The notes beneath the pieces were generated by a model. The model was not told where the DNA came from and made no database searches. It saw only the letters and a list, made by a program, of their open reading frames with translations. The translations under genes and the position numbers were made by a program. Positions 1 through 8,683 of a stretch of DNA of 64,000 nucleotides are shown in pieces (position 1 is the stretch's first letter; every line of letters starts with the position of its first letter). The stretch comes from Anaerosporobacter faecicola (GTDB lineage Bacteria; Bacillota; Clostridia; Lachnospirales; Lachnospiraceae), in NCBI RefSeq assembly GCF_012070565.1, contig NZ_JAAQRO010000052.1:124001-188000 (forward strand). The letters run 5' to 3'.

Positions 1-67
1 AAGGTGTACCTGTTATAAAATATACATTTTTTAAGTATTCTTTAATTACATTGTCTTGAAATATCAT
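1..67 (-). CDS. Partial gene, probable P-loop nucleotide kinase/ATPase (N-terminus only)
   Basis: An ATG at 67 preceded by AAAGGAG opens a frame that runs off the left edge of the window. The 22 visible residues end in VYFITGTP, which is how many small P-loop kinases begin: a hydrophobic beta strand leading into the Walker A loop (typically GTPCGGKS or similar). The rest of the loop lies outside the window. The frame, the ribosome-binding site and this strand-loop start support a real gene; the specific enzyme is not identifiable. Confidence 0.55.
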   Translation of the reverse strand, partial: MIFQDNVIKEYLKNVYFITGTP

Positions 68-315
68 TTGATTTCTCCTTTATTAAATAGTTTTAATCAC
101 TTAAAATAGCACAAAACTATTTAACATAGTCTTATGCTCTTAGATATTTCTTAATCGTAAAAAAGCCACCATAATAAATCCTCCTGATCTGATATAACTA
201 TTTTTTCATATTTTACCATGTAAAAGCAAAACTATCAACATAAAACCACTTTTTATATCATAATTAGACACAAAATACACTAATATATCATAAAATGACA
301 ACCCCTTAACAACGC

Positions 316-837
316 TTATTTATTAATTCTAAAATGTATGTTTTCCAGAATTATTTCATATGGTACAACATTTTTTTGAGTCAATTTTACGATATATCTA
401 CATTTGGGATAGTGTATGCCAATTTGTTCATATACTGTTTCTTCTATCATTATTTTTTTAGTACCCTCTAATATCATAAACACCTTATAAATCATATTTA
501 AAATTTGTTCATGGGTCTTATCTCTTAGTGTTCCTTCATATACAACATTATGGTAGGTTTCGCTTCCTGACAGCTCTTCTTTCGCATGATCATCGAAAAA
601 CATAATCTCCTCATCGAACACAAATATTCCAATCAAATGCTCATAAAATAGAATCTCTATATTTTCATCAACAAACTCAATACTAAAAATCCTTTCTTTT
701 TCTCCTTTTTTCTTTTCATACATTGTTATATTAAATTTGTGATTACCTTGCGCAGTAATTGGCTCTACTAAATAATTCATAATTTCATGATTAGTAAATT
801 TAAGCATATATTGCTCATCTGGATATAAATCGATCAT
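316..837 (-). CDS. Hypothetical protein, 173 aa
   Basis: Not recognised. It is a soluble, acidic protein without a signal peptide or membrane segment, rich in alternating hydrophobic/charged stretches (for example KERIFSIEFVDENIEILFY) that suggest a beta-rich fold. Base composition matches its A+T-rich neighbours. The assigned ATG at 837 has no close Shine-Dalgarno, although a GGGAGG lies about 30 bases upstream. Flanked by about 250 bases of A+T-rich non-coding sequence on its left and a C39-like gene on its right, both on the same strand. No function is proposed. Confidence 0.6.
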   Translation of the reverse strand: MIDLYPDEQYMLKFTNHEIMNYLVEPITAQGNHKFNITMYEKKKGEKERIFSIEFVDENIEILFYEHLIGIFVFDEEIMFFDDHAKEELSGSETYHNVVYEGTLRDKTHEQILNMIYKVFMILEGTKKIMIEETVYEQIGIHYPKCRYIVKLTQKNVVPYEIILENIHFRINK

Positions 838-995
838 CTTATATCAATCCATTTTACCTAATGGATTTCCTCCCTTTTCTAAGTATCTAATCCATTTTGC
901 TAAATTATATCAGTTAATTTATTACCAGTATTGGACATATCTTTATATCTATGTTCAGCCTATATACCAATTGAATATACAATACAAAACTACAA

Positions 996-1511
996 TCAAA
1001 TATATATCTCCCAATATGATTGTATTCTTTCCTTGGGATACAATTCATCAAGCAGTCCAAATTCCGGATCATAATACTTGCCTTTATGATACAAAACCCA
1101 ATGGCCATATTTAGGAAGCAAAACCTTTAATATACATGTATCGGGAAGCTTGGTGTTATTATCTGCTTTTGTCATTGTTTTTGCGCATAATACACCAAAG
1201 TGTTCTAATGCAATTGCAAGTTCTTTTTTACCAGTCCCCTTATCATTATGTATAACTTCTATAACCTCATCAACGGATACATTTGCTAACATAGCCACAC
1301 AGGCTTGTCCACACAAATATTCTGTTGGTTGCTTAATAAATTGTATTTCCACTACTGCATTCTCCTCTACAATAATTATATATCCATTCACTGCCTTGTA
1401 ACATTCATTTTCTCTGCCAATTGCTCCTGTGTTATTTTCTTCAGTTTTCGTAAATAATTTATATTTGTACCTAAACTCATATAATTTCATCTCCATTTTA
1501 TATTTATCCAT
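996..1511 (-). CDS. C39-like papain-fold cysteine peptidase-family protein
   Basis: The C-terminal 115 residues have the pattern of peptidase C39-like proteins: FIKQPTEYLCGQACVAML carries the candidate nucleophile Cys in a CGxAC context, and GHWVLYHKGKYYDPE carries the His followed by Asp. C39 domains usually cleave double-glycine leaders when fused to ABC exporters; this stand-alone form has no transporter, no membrane segment and no nearby bacteriocin precursor, so the substrate is unknown. The first 55 residues are lysine- and tyrosine-rich and not typical, so the true start might be internal, just before VVEIQFIKQ. Monocistronic on the minus strand. Confidence 0.6.
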   Translation of the reverse strand: MDKYKMEMKLYEFRYKYKLFTKTEENNTGAIGRENECYKAVNGYIIIVEENAVVEIQFIKQPTEYLCGQACVAMLANVSVDEVIEVIHNDKGTGKKELAIALEHFGVLCAKTMTKADNNTKLPDTCILKVLLPKYGHWVLYHKGKYYDPEFGLLDELYPKERIQSYWEIYI

Positions 1512-1725
1512 CGGCCTTTAGAATAAACCCATTATATTGCATGAGATGAAATAAATAAACCAACCTTCATGCACTCTTTTGCAAATATTGTTACGTGGCA
1601 CGTTACATTTTTTCGTTATGATAAATATTTGTCGTTATTTAGCTCGTGATTATATCGAACTAAGCAGACCGATAAATTGGAAGATACGCAATTCGGGTAG
1701 CCATACCCTTTTATTTTTCTTGTTC

Positions 1726-2151
1726 TCATTCACTTAATAATGTTTTACTCATCCATATATGTGGGCATCCTTCATCATCATCTTCTAATCCATGTTCCAG
1801 ATATCCCACCTTGTTATAGAAATCTTTCACTCGACATTGCGCATGTAACCTAATACTTTTTCCGCCTCTTTTCAAAACAGTTTTTTCTACTTCCCTAAGC
1901 AAACCTACTCCAATATTTTTTCCTCGAAAATCACTCAAAACAGCTAGTCGTCCTAAAATAAAAGCACCGTCTTTATCTTCTATAACTCTACAAGTTGCTA
2001 TTGGTTGCTTTTCCATCGTATATACAACAAAATGAATTGCCTTTTCATCCAAGTCATCAAACTCATTCTGAAATCCTTGTTCCTCCATAAATACTATTTT
2101 TCTAATATCCATAGCGTCTTCTGACAAGTAATCATAAACTTTATATATCAT
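1726..2151 (-). CDS. GNAT family N-acetyltransferase
   Basis: A 141-residue single GNAT domain that would transfer acetyl from acetyl-CoA to an amine. The acetyl-CoA pyrophosphate loop is visible as RLAVLSDFRGKNIGVGLL (about residues 68-85), followed by KSIRLHAQCRVKDFYNKVGY, the usual helix and strand 5 around the substrate site, and a C-terminal HIWMSK strand. The layout resembles the ElaA/YjcF subgroup, whose substrates are mostly unknown. It is cytoplasmic and full length, in line with the usual 140-150 residues. No partner gene is adjacent, so no pathway can be assigned. Confidence 0.8.
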   Translation of the reverse strand: MIYKVYDYLSEDAMDIRKIVFMEEQGFQNEFDDLDEKAIHFVVYTMEKQPIATCRVIEDKDGAFILGRLAVLSDFRGKNIGVGLLREVEKTVLKRGGKSIRLHAQCRVKDFYNKVGYLEHGLEDDDEGCPHIWMSKTLLSE

Positions 2152-2298
2152 ACTTTTATTCTCCCTAATTCTATGTTATCTTATGCTCCATCTTCTTGAA
2201 CTATCGTTCAAGAAGCATCCCTCGCTTTCAGCTCGGTCAATTCTAATTTGTATCTCTGTGAAAATATATACGAGTGGTTTCAACGTAAATAAAAAGCT

Positions 2299-2868
2299 TT
2301 ACTTTTGTAAATGTTCCAAAAATCTTTTCATATTTTCCCTGTGTGGAATAACTATATCAATATCTACCTCTGGATGTTCTCTGACATATGCCGTGAGCAT
2401 ATCGATCAAATTTTCTTTAGATATCATATAGTCATCAATTATACTTTCGTCATCAAATCCAAGTTTTTTTAAAATCAAGGCCGATACCACACCTGTCCTA
2501 TCTTTTCCTGCTGTACAAAAATACATCACATTTGTCTTAGCATTCAAGATCGTATCAATAATTTTTTCCATCTGTTTATCAAGCATCTGTGTATAAACCT
2601 TATATAGATGTTCACGCGTTTTTGGAATATCGCAGCCACCTGTAACTGGAAAATTAAAATATTTAAAGTCGTTCATTCTCTGAAGTTTACACGGTTTCTT
2701 AACAACCTCTTCTTCAGACCTTAGGTCAACAATAGTTGTAATATCGTTACTCAATAGCCATTGAATCTCTTTATCTGTTAAATCAATTGGTGCATCACTT
2801 CTAATATAACGCATTGTGCCTGTTGGCAGTGCACGCGTATTCATTGTTGATTTAAAAATAGACCCCAT
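2299..2868 (-). CDS. Tyrosine-protein phosphatase (dual-specificity-like, Y_phosphatase3 family)
   Basis: A 189-residue cytoplasmic phosphatase. The catalytic P-loop is intact as FCTAGKDRTGVV near residues 117-128, matching C-x5-R followed by T/S. The general-acid region would be the loop around FPVTGGCDIPKTR. The N-terminal NTRALPTGTMRYIRSDAP, then TTIVDLRSEEE, matches the start of this bacterial family, some members of which act on phosphotyrosine or phosphoinositides. The length is somewhat below the usual 230-260 residues but all core motifs are present. It stands alone; no tyrosine kinase or capsule genes are visible nearby. Confidence 0.85.
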   Translation of the reverse strand: MGSIFKSTMNTRALPTGTMRYIRSDAPIDLTDKEIQWLLSNDITTIVDLRSEEEVVKKPCKLQRMNDFKYFNFPVTGGCDIPKTREHLYKVYTQMLDKQMEKIIDTILNAKTNVMYFCTAGKDRTGVVSALILKKLGFDDESIIDDYMISKENLIDMLTAYVREHPEVDIDIVIPHRENMKRFLEHLQK

Positions 2869-3061
2869 TACTTAATCCTCCACCAATATTATTCAACTCA
2901 AATTTTAATATTATTACAGCTCTATAAAAATATTACCAGTTATTTTGCTAACTATCAATGTACAATTTTCATATACCTTCCTTAATTAAGCTATCATTTA
3001 TTTAATTAATTATCTCAAATAAAACTGCTACACGTTACATTGTTAATATCCAAATTAGTGG

Positions 3062-3163
3062 TTACCTTTCAAGCATCTCCAGATTATCAACAACCTCTTT
3101 AACTCTCTCAAACGATTCCAAATCGACAAATCCCACGTTTCCCGATGAAGTACCACCTCTCAT
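3062..3163 (-). other. Short ORF of 33 codons, unassigned, in a 380-base gap
   Basis: The gap between 2869 and 3247 contains one protein-like frame that begins MRGGTSSGNVGFVDLESF and stops at 3062. The frame is open further upstream (KEKICCLMRGG). It has no clear ribosome-binding site and no recognised family. It could be a degraded end of a former gene. The rest of the gap is A+T-rich and shows nothing else. Confidence 0.2.
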
Positions 3164-3237
3164 TAAACAACAAATCTTCTCTTTGAATATTCGAATCAAT
3201 GTAAACGTCAAACCGTCCGCCTGACGGTAAAGTTAAC

Positions 3238-3262
3238 GCCGCTTGTTTTATAAGCGGCGTGG
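3238..3262 (-). terminator. Hairpin at the end of the IS66 remnant
   Basis: A perfect 9-bp stem (ACGCCGCTT paired with AAGCGGCGT) with a 7-base loop sits across the stop codon of the IS66 remnant. A second small hairpin (ACCGTC/GACGGT) follows at about 3214-3230. There is no good T-run, so it may be an IS-end structure rather than an efficient terminator. Confidence 0.4.
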
Positions 3263-3475
3263 TTTCCTACATTCCTCTGGAAGTTGCTCTGACCATGGCA
3301 TAATGTAATCCAGTTCAGCAGGTTCTATAGTTCCTTTTTCATCACAGTGTTTTGCCAACTCTGTGAGTATATATTTAAAATAGTTGTATGGACGAAGATT
3401 GTTCAGTTTTGCAGTTTCAGAAATACTGTAGACTTGCACTGGCTATTTTTTAAAGTTTGCCATAAAAAGCTCAGT
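3248..3475 (-). pseudogene. IS66-family transposase remnant (C-terminus)
   Basis: The fragment VYSISETAKLNNLRPYNYFKYILTEL followed by LDYIMPWSEQLPEECR is the typical C-terminal end of IS66 transposases. Upstream, in the same frame, TELFMANFKK then an in-frame stop precedes it, so the copy is broken. The rest of the transposase (about 450 residues) and the accessory TnpB-type gene are absent. It marks an old insertion at the border of the ABC-transporter block. Confidence 0.75.
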
Positions 3476-3613
3476 CAGACAAGGCGAGTGGTTTGCCGTT
3501 TACTAAATGCTTTTCAAAATGTATTTTCAAAAGAGGTCCCGTTAATCCTCAATATCTTAAATAAATGACATTATATAAAAATCTCCTTAATTATAACTCT
3601 AAAGTAATCTCGC

Positions 3614-4830
3614 CTATTTTTGTGAAAATTGACTTAATAGTTGTTTATTGCATATTTTCCTAATTACAGGTATTAAAAGCAAACAGAATAATAGCATGAT
3701 AACAATCATCTGATAAACTATACCAAAATTAATATCAAAAGTTAATCTATTCTGATCCCTATATATTAATGCCTCAACTATTAAACTTCCAATTATGCAA
3801 CCCAATATAGTTCCATTAAGTAGATATGTTATTATCTGATACACCATTATTTTGGCAAGCCTGATTCTACTTACTCCCTGCATTCTTATAATATCGTAAT
3901 CCTTCACTCGTGATAAGAATATGTTTCTAAGCGAATTAATCCAGCCTATTGAAGCGATTATTACTAATATTCTAACAACAATTTCAATCATTAAGTATCT
4001 ATTATCAATATCTCTATTATTTATCATAAGTACATCACTATAATTAGCCCATTTAAGATAAGGAAAATCATTTTTCATGTTTTCTAACTTGTTGTCAATA
4101 TATTGGTAATCGCCATTAATATATATTTTGTTAACCCACGCACTTTCTTGCATAAAATCTAGATTATAAATATCTATGTATGCATCCTGATACATCATTT
4201 TATTATCCTGTATAATACAAGCAATCTGTAAGGTACAATTCTTCCCTTCTTTTTCTATACCTAACCTATACCCTTTTGAATCATATCTATACGTATCTGG
4301 TGCTTTAATGTCAACATAATCATATATCTTAAGATTATGAGTTCTTGCAAAAGATTCACTAATAATTATATAATTATCTTCTATATTCTTTACCGGTATT
4401 ATGATCTGAACACTTAAAGCATTCAGATCAGCAATGGAGTACTCTATCTCTTGACCTTCAAATTGAGCATTTATTCCTGTATTATATACGATAGAAACTT
4501 TAATAGAGTCATCATTCTTTAACTGACTATAAAGTTCCTGTGCGTCCGCCAAACTTACTGATGTACTTGTTGTCAAAACCGTTTCCGCTAAATATTGGCT
4601 TTTCAAATACTCTTCATTATTACTTTTAATTATCGTACTAAAACAATGCCCGCATCACAATCTCCATACATTGATTTAATTGAATTCCTGTAGGAAGCCG
4701 ATGCATTTAAGGACATATTAAACATTTCAACAATTAATATTGTACCTATAAATACACTAAAAAAACAAGAAATAGTTAGAATTTTACTACATTTTAAAAA
4801 TCTTAAACTGATTGATTTCAAACTAGACAT
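3614..4830 (-). pseudogene. FtsX/MacB-type ABC permease broken by a single frameshift
   Basis: Two adjacent frames make one permease. The first (4830-4630) gives a basic N-terminus and one membrane helix (ISCFFSVFIGTILIVEMF), then stops after DAGIVLVR. The second frame is open from about 4657 and continues FSTIIKSNNEEYLKSQYLAETV, an extracytoplasmic domain, and three C-terminal helices (about 4010-3640) with short loops, ending at 3614. One plus three helices is the MacB/FtsX permease topology, and the joined length near 400 residues is normal. The break lies between about 4630 and 4657 and needs a one-base change. It sits just downstream of its ATPase gene, so the exporter is probably inactive unless the base is a sequencing error. 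Confidence 0.8.
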
Positions 4831-4852
4831 AAACCCTCCAAGTATAATCTTC

Positions 4853-5602
4853 TTATTGCTTCATTAGACTTCTAAATTGCTCAAGTATCTTATCCAAATC
4901 TTTCTCATTATGACAATTTACATGTTCACCTTTAATTTCACCGTCATTAAAAAAAACAACTCTGTCCGCATATGTGGCAACCACTGGATCATGTGTAACT
5001 ATAATTGTAGTTTGGCTTGTTTCTTTACTTAATTTGTAAATCAACTCCATAATATCTATAGTTGTATTATAATCAAGGTTTCCAGTAGGTTCGTCTGCTA
5101 ATAGAATCTTAGGATTGGTAACCAATGCTCTAGCAATTGCTACCCTCTGTTGTTGTCCACCTGATAACTCATTAGGTCTATGACACTCACGACCTTTTAA
5201 TCCAACTAAATCGATTTTTTCATTAGCAATTTTTCCTCTAGCCTTATCATTATAATTCGATAAAATTAAAGGTAATGATATATTCTCCTCAACAGTAAAA
5301 TCTTCTAACAAGTTATAATCCTGGTATATAAATCCTATATAATCTCTACGTATCTTAGTTGCATCTGGTTCCTTGCAATAATTTTTTTCAAGGACATTGT
5401 TTAAGTATATTTTACCAGAGTCCGGTTTATCAATTGCACCAAGAATATGTAATAATGTACTCTTGCCAGAGCCACTGCTTCCCATAATTGCCAACATTTC
5501 TCCTCTTCCAATTTCTAAGGTGACATTTCTAAGTGCATAAATAACTTTATCCACGCATTTATAGGATTTATTTATATTTTCTAACTTTAAAATTCCTGCC
5601 AT
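4853..5602 (-). CDS. ABC transporter ATP-binding protein (LolD/MacB type)
   Basis: Full-length 249-residue ATPase with Walker A GSSGSGKST (about residue 41), Q-loop IYQDYNLL, signature LSGGQQQRVAIARAL, Walker B ILLADEPTGNLD and H-loop IVTHD. The LLADEPTGNLD form and the permease next door place it in the LolCDE/MacB/FtsE-like group, which in Firmicutes exports or senses antimicrobial peptides. Spacing to the permease is about 22 bases, so they form one operon. No histidine kinase, response regulator or peptide gene is visible next to it. The ATPase is intact although the permease is frameshifted. Confidence 0.9.
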   Translation of the reverse strand: MAGILKLENINKSYKCVDKVIYALRNVTLEIGRGEMLAIMGSSGSGKSTLLHILGAIDKPDSGKIYLNNVLEKNYCKEPDATKIRRDYIGFIYQDYNLLEDFTVEENISLPLILSNYNDKARGKIANEKIDLVGLKGRECHRPNELSGGQQQRVAIARALVTNPKILLADEPTGNLDYNTTIDIMELIYKLSKETSQTTIIVTHDPVVATYADRVVFFNDGEIKGEHVNCHNEKDLDKILEQFRSLMKQ

Positions 5603-5644
5603 TTGCTCATACCTCTTCTATTAATCTTAATTTAAACTTTGATA

Positions 5645-5836
5645 TTAAGTCTGATACCACGATACCTGCGTTTTGTACAGGTACGCATATTCACCTTCCA
5701 GATTCATAAGCTCATCGTGGTTGCCAATTTCAACTATTTCTCCATCCTTCATTACAATAATTTTGTTGCAAAATTTGGTAACCCCTAATCGATGGGAAAT
5801 AATTATACTTGTTTTATTATCCGTTAATTCATTTAA
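5645..5836 (-). pseudogene. C-terminal remnant of an ABC exporter (fused ABCB type)
   Basis: Read leftward, the region encodes NELTDNKTSIIISHRLG, then NKIIVMKDGEIVEIGNHDEL and EYAYLYKTQVSWYQT, stopping at 5645. This is the H-loop (SHRLG) and C-terminal end of a half-size multidrug/peptide exporter, a different family from the MacB-type ATPase downstream. The membrane domain, Walker A and signature are missing. It abuts the aminotransferase remnant, giving a deletion junction near 5830-5840. Confidence 0.8.
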
Positions 5837-6195
5837 ATTACTTGATAATCCTCAGAAGAAGCTAATATGTCTTGAAATTTATTTATAGCATAAGTCATGC
5901 CAAATCCACTTGCAATCACTTCGTAATTATCCACACCTCCAAAGTGATTTAGTATCTTATTCTCTGCTAAAGCATATAATTCTTCCATCTCATTTGAAAT
6001 ATAATTACCATGAGAATGAGTATTACTATAATATGGTCCATATTCCTCAATAATTTGATTTTCAATATCCAAATATAATCTTCCACTAGCTGCCCAATCA
6101 GCATAAAGTATTTTTTTACCATAATTATTACACCTTGGATATACACCATCACCAATAATTCTTTCTTTATATTTTTTAAAATTATTCTCGTCCAT
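5833..6195 (-). pseudogene. N-terminal remnant of a class-V (cysteine desulfurase-like) aminotransferase
   Basis: The 120 residues begin normally after a GGTGG ribosome-binding site and match the start of class-V PLP enzymes: ILYADWAASGRLYLDIE, then GPYYSNTHSHGNY, then GFGMTYAINKFQDIL. The family is normally over 400 residues, and the PLP lysine and most of the fold are absent. The frame stops at 5833, where exporter sequence begins. The gene was therefore cut by a deletion that joined it to an ABC-exporter tail; the start region is preserved but no functional enzyme is expected. Confidence 0.8.
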
Positions 6196-6309
6196 ATACT
6201 ACCACCATTATATGAGATTTATTTACTTTATTTAATATTTATTGTTATTTTTTCTTGTATAAGAATATACTATTTATTCCTATTTGTCAATTTTTTCTAT
6301 ATTGGTGAC

Positions 6310-6442
6310 TTGTAAAATGAGATGCTACTTTGTAAGACGAAATGCAATGTTTATAATCAAGAATCATTTTTTGTAAACGAAACGCTACTTTTACACTACT
6401 TTGTAAGTGAGATGCTACTTTTGTAAGCGACATGCAATTGCT
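6310..6442. repeat. Five imperfect 22-bp direct repeats, possible IS21-type end
   Basis: Copies begin at 6310, 6330, 6371, 6401 and 6421 with the consensus TTGTAARYGARATGCTACTT. Multiple short repeats near a terminus are typical of IS21-family ends, where they bind transposase. The 380-base gap (6196-6577) holds nothing else clear apart from a small GTCGA/TCGAC hairpin with a T-run near 6500. No istA/istB gene is in the window, so this would be an orphan end. Confidence 0.5.
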
Positions 6443-6577
6443 TTTTATATAAAATCAGCGTATTATACATATATGACCGCATACCTAGTAGAGGTCGATT
6501 CTCGCTCGACTTTTTTGTAATCGGAGAATCTACCCCTATTGATGACATATAGCATGTGTTGACGGTCTACAAAATTT

Positions 6578-6969
6578 TTATTTTAGTAGAGAAGGTTTTA
6601 ATATTACTTCATTTGCTGCAATTGATTTACAGCCAAGTTTATTTAAAACTTCTTCTCCGTGATAGAAGCTGAAGGTCTCGTAGGGTGTACGATTATTCAG
6701 CTTCTTTCTTTTGTATGAATTGATATGGTTCATCATTAAATCTATGTCTTTCTGTTCCAATTGATCAAAGCTAGTACCTTTGGGAAGTATCCTACGTATC
6801 AATTCATGATTTACTTCAATGGCACCTTTTTGATATGGCTTACCTGCATCACAGTAAAATAAACGCGTTCTTCTTCCTGTTAGCTTATCACTGCTCTCTT
6901 CTATAGCCTTTGGATTAGAAAATTCACTTCCATTATCAGAATTATACTGAATTCGTGATAAAACAGATA
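6578..6969 (-). pseudogene. IS30-family transposase remnant (C-terminal part)
   Basis: Reading leftward from about 6969 the frame gives IQYNSDNGSEFSNPKAIEES, then FYCDAGKPYQKGAIEVNHEL, IRRILPKGTSF, and NHINSYKRKKLNNRTPYETF, ending LKPSLLK. These are the DDE-region and C-terminal hallmarks of IS30 transposases (DNGSEF contains the second Asp; the last Glu lies in GAIEVNH). The N-terminal helix-turn-helix and first Asp are missing. At about 6970 it abuts an IS3 remnant on the opposite strand. Confidence 0.85.
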
Positions 6970-6970
6970 G

Positions 6971-7258
6971 GGGCTGTCATTATCGTTGGCCTGATTGGAT
7001 TAAACTAATGGACGGAGCGGCGCTCACTCGCTCTATGTCAAAGAAGGGTTGTTCTCCAGACAATTCTGCTTGTGAAGGCTTCTTTGGTAGAATAAAGAAC
7101 GAACTTTTTTACAACAGAAATTGGAACCATATATCTATTGATTCGTTTATCAAGTAACTAGACGAATATATACACTGGTATAACGAAGAACGAATTAAAA
7201 TGTCACTAGGTGGAATGAGTCCACTTCAGTATAGACGTAACCTAGGAATAGCAACTTA
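6971..7258 (+). pseudogene. IS3-family (IS150-like) transposase remnant with an in-frame stop
   Basis: The plus strand encodes GCHYRWPDWIKLMDGAALTR, then SMSKKGCSPDNSACEGFFGR, IKNELFYNRNW, an in-frame TAA after DSFIK, and LDEYIHWYNEERIKMSLGGM ending NLGIAT at 7258. This is the C-terminal third of an IS3 orfB, with the family pattern around the last catalytic Glu (NSACEGFFG). It is truncated at its 5' end and interrupted, so it is inactive. Confidence 0.85.
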
Positions 7259-7369
7259 GTCCAAGAAAACGTCCGCACCCCCCGCACCCCCATTACTAGA
7301 ATTTACTTTTGGATTCAACGATTTTCTAAAAGTACATAAACTTCATTCTGGTTGTTCAACCAAGTCATA

Positions 7370-7392
7370 AGAGAGGTATTTGGGACCTCTCT
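7370..7392 (+). terminator. Rho-independent terminator after the IS3 remnant
   Basis: Perfect 8-bp stem AGAGAGGT/ACCTCTCT with a 7-base loop followed by a T-run on the plus strand. Between the IS3 stop and this hairpin there is only a C-rich stretch near 7275-7290. Confidence 0.75.
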
Positions 7393-7418
7393 TTTTTCTT
7401 GTAACCAAACTACAAAAA

Positions 7419-7455
7419 GGGATATACAAATCTTAAATTAAGAATTGTATATCCC
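7419..7455 (-). terminator. Strong hairpin terminator
   Basis: An 11-bp perfect stem (GGGATATACAA/TTGTATATCCC) with an inner 6-bp stem (TCTTAA/TTAAGA) makes a near-perfect 37-base palindrome. On the minus strand it is followed by TTTTTG, so it would end transcripts from the small ORF at 7481-7678. Confidence 0.7.
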
Positions 7456-7480
7456 TATATGTTGCTCAAAGGCAATTTTA

Positions 7481-7678
7481 TTAAATTTCGTCTATGTTCT
7501 CACATGTGTTCCCACTAACGAGGTCTACCACTACAGAAACTTTAATTTGATTAATTTGTTGCTTGTTTCTATAATATTCACCATTTCCATCAAACTGAAA
7601 AATCTTCACAAAGTGCGTAAATTCAAGGATTTCTATATAGTTACCCTTTGTAGTCTTACAATAGTCTCCACGTGGCAC
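7481..7678 (-). CDS. Small hypothetical protein, 65 aa (GTG start)
   Basis: Not recognised. The frame opens with GTG at 7678 (open back to a stop codon a few residues earlier) and has no obvious ribosome-binding site. Composition is mixed and plausible for a soluble protein, and a strong terminator follows directly, which favours real transcription. It may be a truncated remnant in this IS-rich zone. A pair of direct repeats (GGAAACATATCYAC at 7730 and 7762) lies upstream. Confidence 0.35.
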   Translation of the reverse strand: MPRGDYCKTTKGNYIEILEFTHFVKIFQFDGNGEYYRNKQQINQIKVSVVVDLVSGNTCENIDEI

Positions 7679-7794
7679 GAGTTGAGTGAATGAATGTCAT
7701 ATCGGTATTTTTAGTACCTGCTCGTTCACGGAAACATATCCACGGTATTTTATCTGTTTTTGGAAACATATCTACAAGATTGCTCTATAAGCAA

Positions 7795-7836
7795 AAATAG
7801 TACTTGCACCTATTATACTTTATACAAGCACTATTT
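7795..7836 (-). terminator. Terminator of the metal-cofactor operon
   Basis: A 12-bp stem with one mismatch (AAATAGTGCTTG paired with CAAGTACTATTT on the minus strand) and a TTTTTG tail lies about 20 bases after the stop of the last operon gene. Confidence 0.6.
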
Positions 7837-7856
7837 CACAATATAAATATGATATT

Positions 7857-8681
7857 TTATTCGCTACATTCATCATGATGCTGATGTTCATGGCAAACAG
7901 AACCAGTCGACTTTAAAGAGCCTTCCAAGTATGCTTCTGCTGCTGCTTTGGCATTACCTTTTGCTCCAACAATAACCTCGATGTTCCTTTCATTAAAAAT
8001 CTCAACTGCGCCTCCGCCCATACCACCGCTGATGATGACATTTACATCACGATCGGCAAGAAAATTAGGCAGAAATCCAGGTTTATGTCCGGGGTTAGCA
8101 ATGGTTTCACTTTTGACAATTTGATTATTTTCCGCGTCAAAAATCATAAACCCTTCGCAATGCCCAAAATGCTCTGTTACCATTTCCTTTTCACTTGCTA
8201 CTGCTATTTTCATCATTGTTTTTTCCTCCAATTTTTTATTTTGAATATATTCATCTAATATTTCTGCTGCATGCTCAACAAGTTCTGCACAGGGACGTTT
8301 TTTATAATACTCTTCGTTTCTTTCTTCTGGTATGTGACTTTGTCTATCAACAGATAAACCTAAAAGCTCTCTGCAAATGATTGATCGGTTTTCATCCTTA
8401 AAATTCATTGCAAGTGACTGAATCAGCCTGTAATGCTCAGTTTTGGCAACTCTATCTAAAGGATTTGAATACCCATCTAGCATTCCTGCAACTATGAACA
8501 TTCCACTGACTGCTCCACATACCTCTCGTAGTCTTCCCATTCCACCACCAAATGAAGAAGAAATTTTCAGTGCTGTTTCTGAGTCAAGTCCTATTTCATC
8601 ACAAAAGGCTAAAACTACCGATTGAGAGCAATTGTATCCTTTTGTGAATAATTCTTTTGCTATTGTTGAATGTTTACTCAC
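7857..8681 (-). CDS. C_GCAxxG_C_C family domain fused to a NifX/NifB-like cofactor-binding domain
   Basis: A 274-residue two-domain protein. Residues 1-150 follow the C_GCAxxG_C_C pattern: YNCSQSVVLAF, FGGGMGRLREVCGAVSG, CRELLG and RPCAELVEHAAEIL supply spaced cysteines likely to hold a metal or cluster. Residues about 155-265 are a NifX/NifB dinitrogenase-cofactor-type domain (MKIAVASEKEMVTEHFGHC to GGAVEIFNERNIEVIVGAKG), ending in a His/Cys-rich tail. The linker DNA contains TTGGAGGAAAAAACAATGATG, a good ribosome-binding site in front of an internal ATG, so the second domain may also be made alone. Last gene of the operon; GTG start with GAGG upstream. Confidence 0.85.
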   Translation of the reverse strand: MSKHSTIAKELFTKGYNCSQSVVLAFCDEIGLDSETALKISSSFGGGMGRLREVCGAVSGMFIVAGMLDGYSNPLDRVAKTEHYRLIQSLAMNFKDENRSIICRELLGLSVDRQSHIPEERNEEYYKKRPCAELVEHAAEILDEYIQNKKLEEKTMMKIAVASEKEMVTEHFGHCEGFMIFDAENNQIVKSETIANPGHKPGFLPNFLADRDVNVIISGGMGGGAVEIFNERNIEVIVGAKGNAKAAAEAYLEGSLKSTGSVCHEHQHHDECSE

Positions 8682-8683
8682 TT

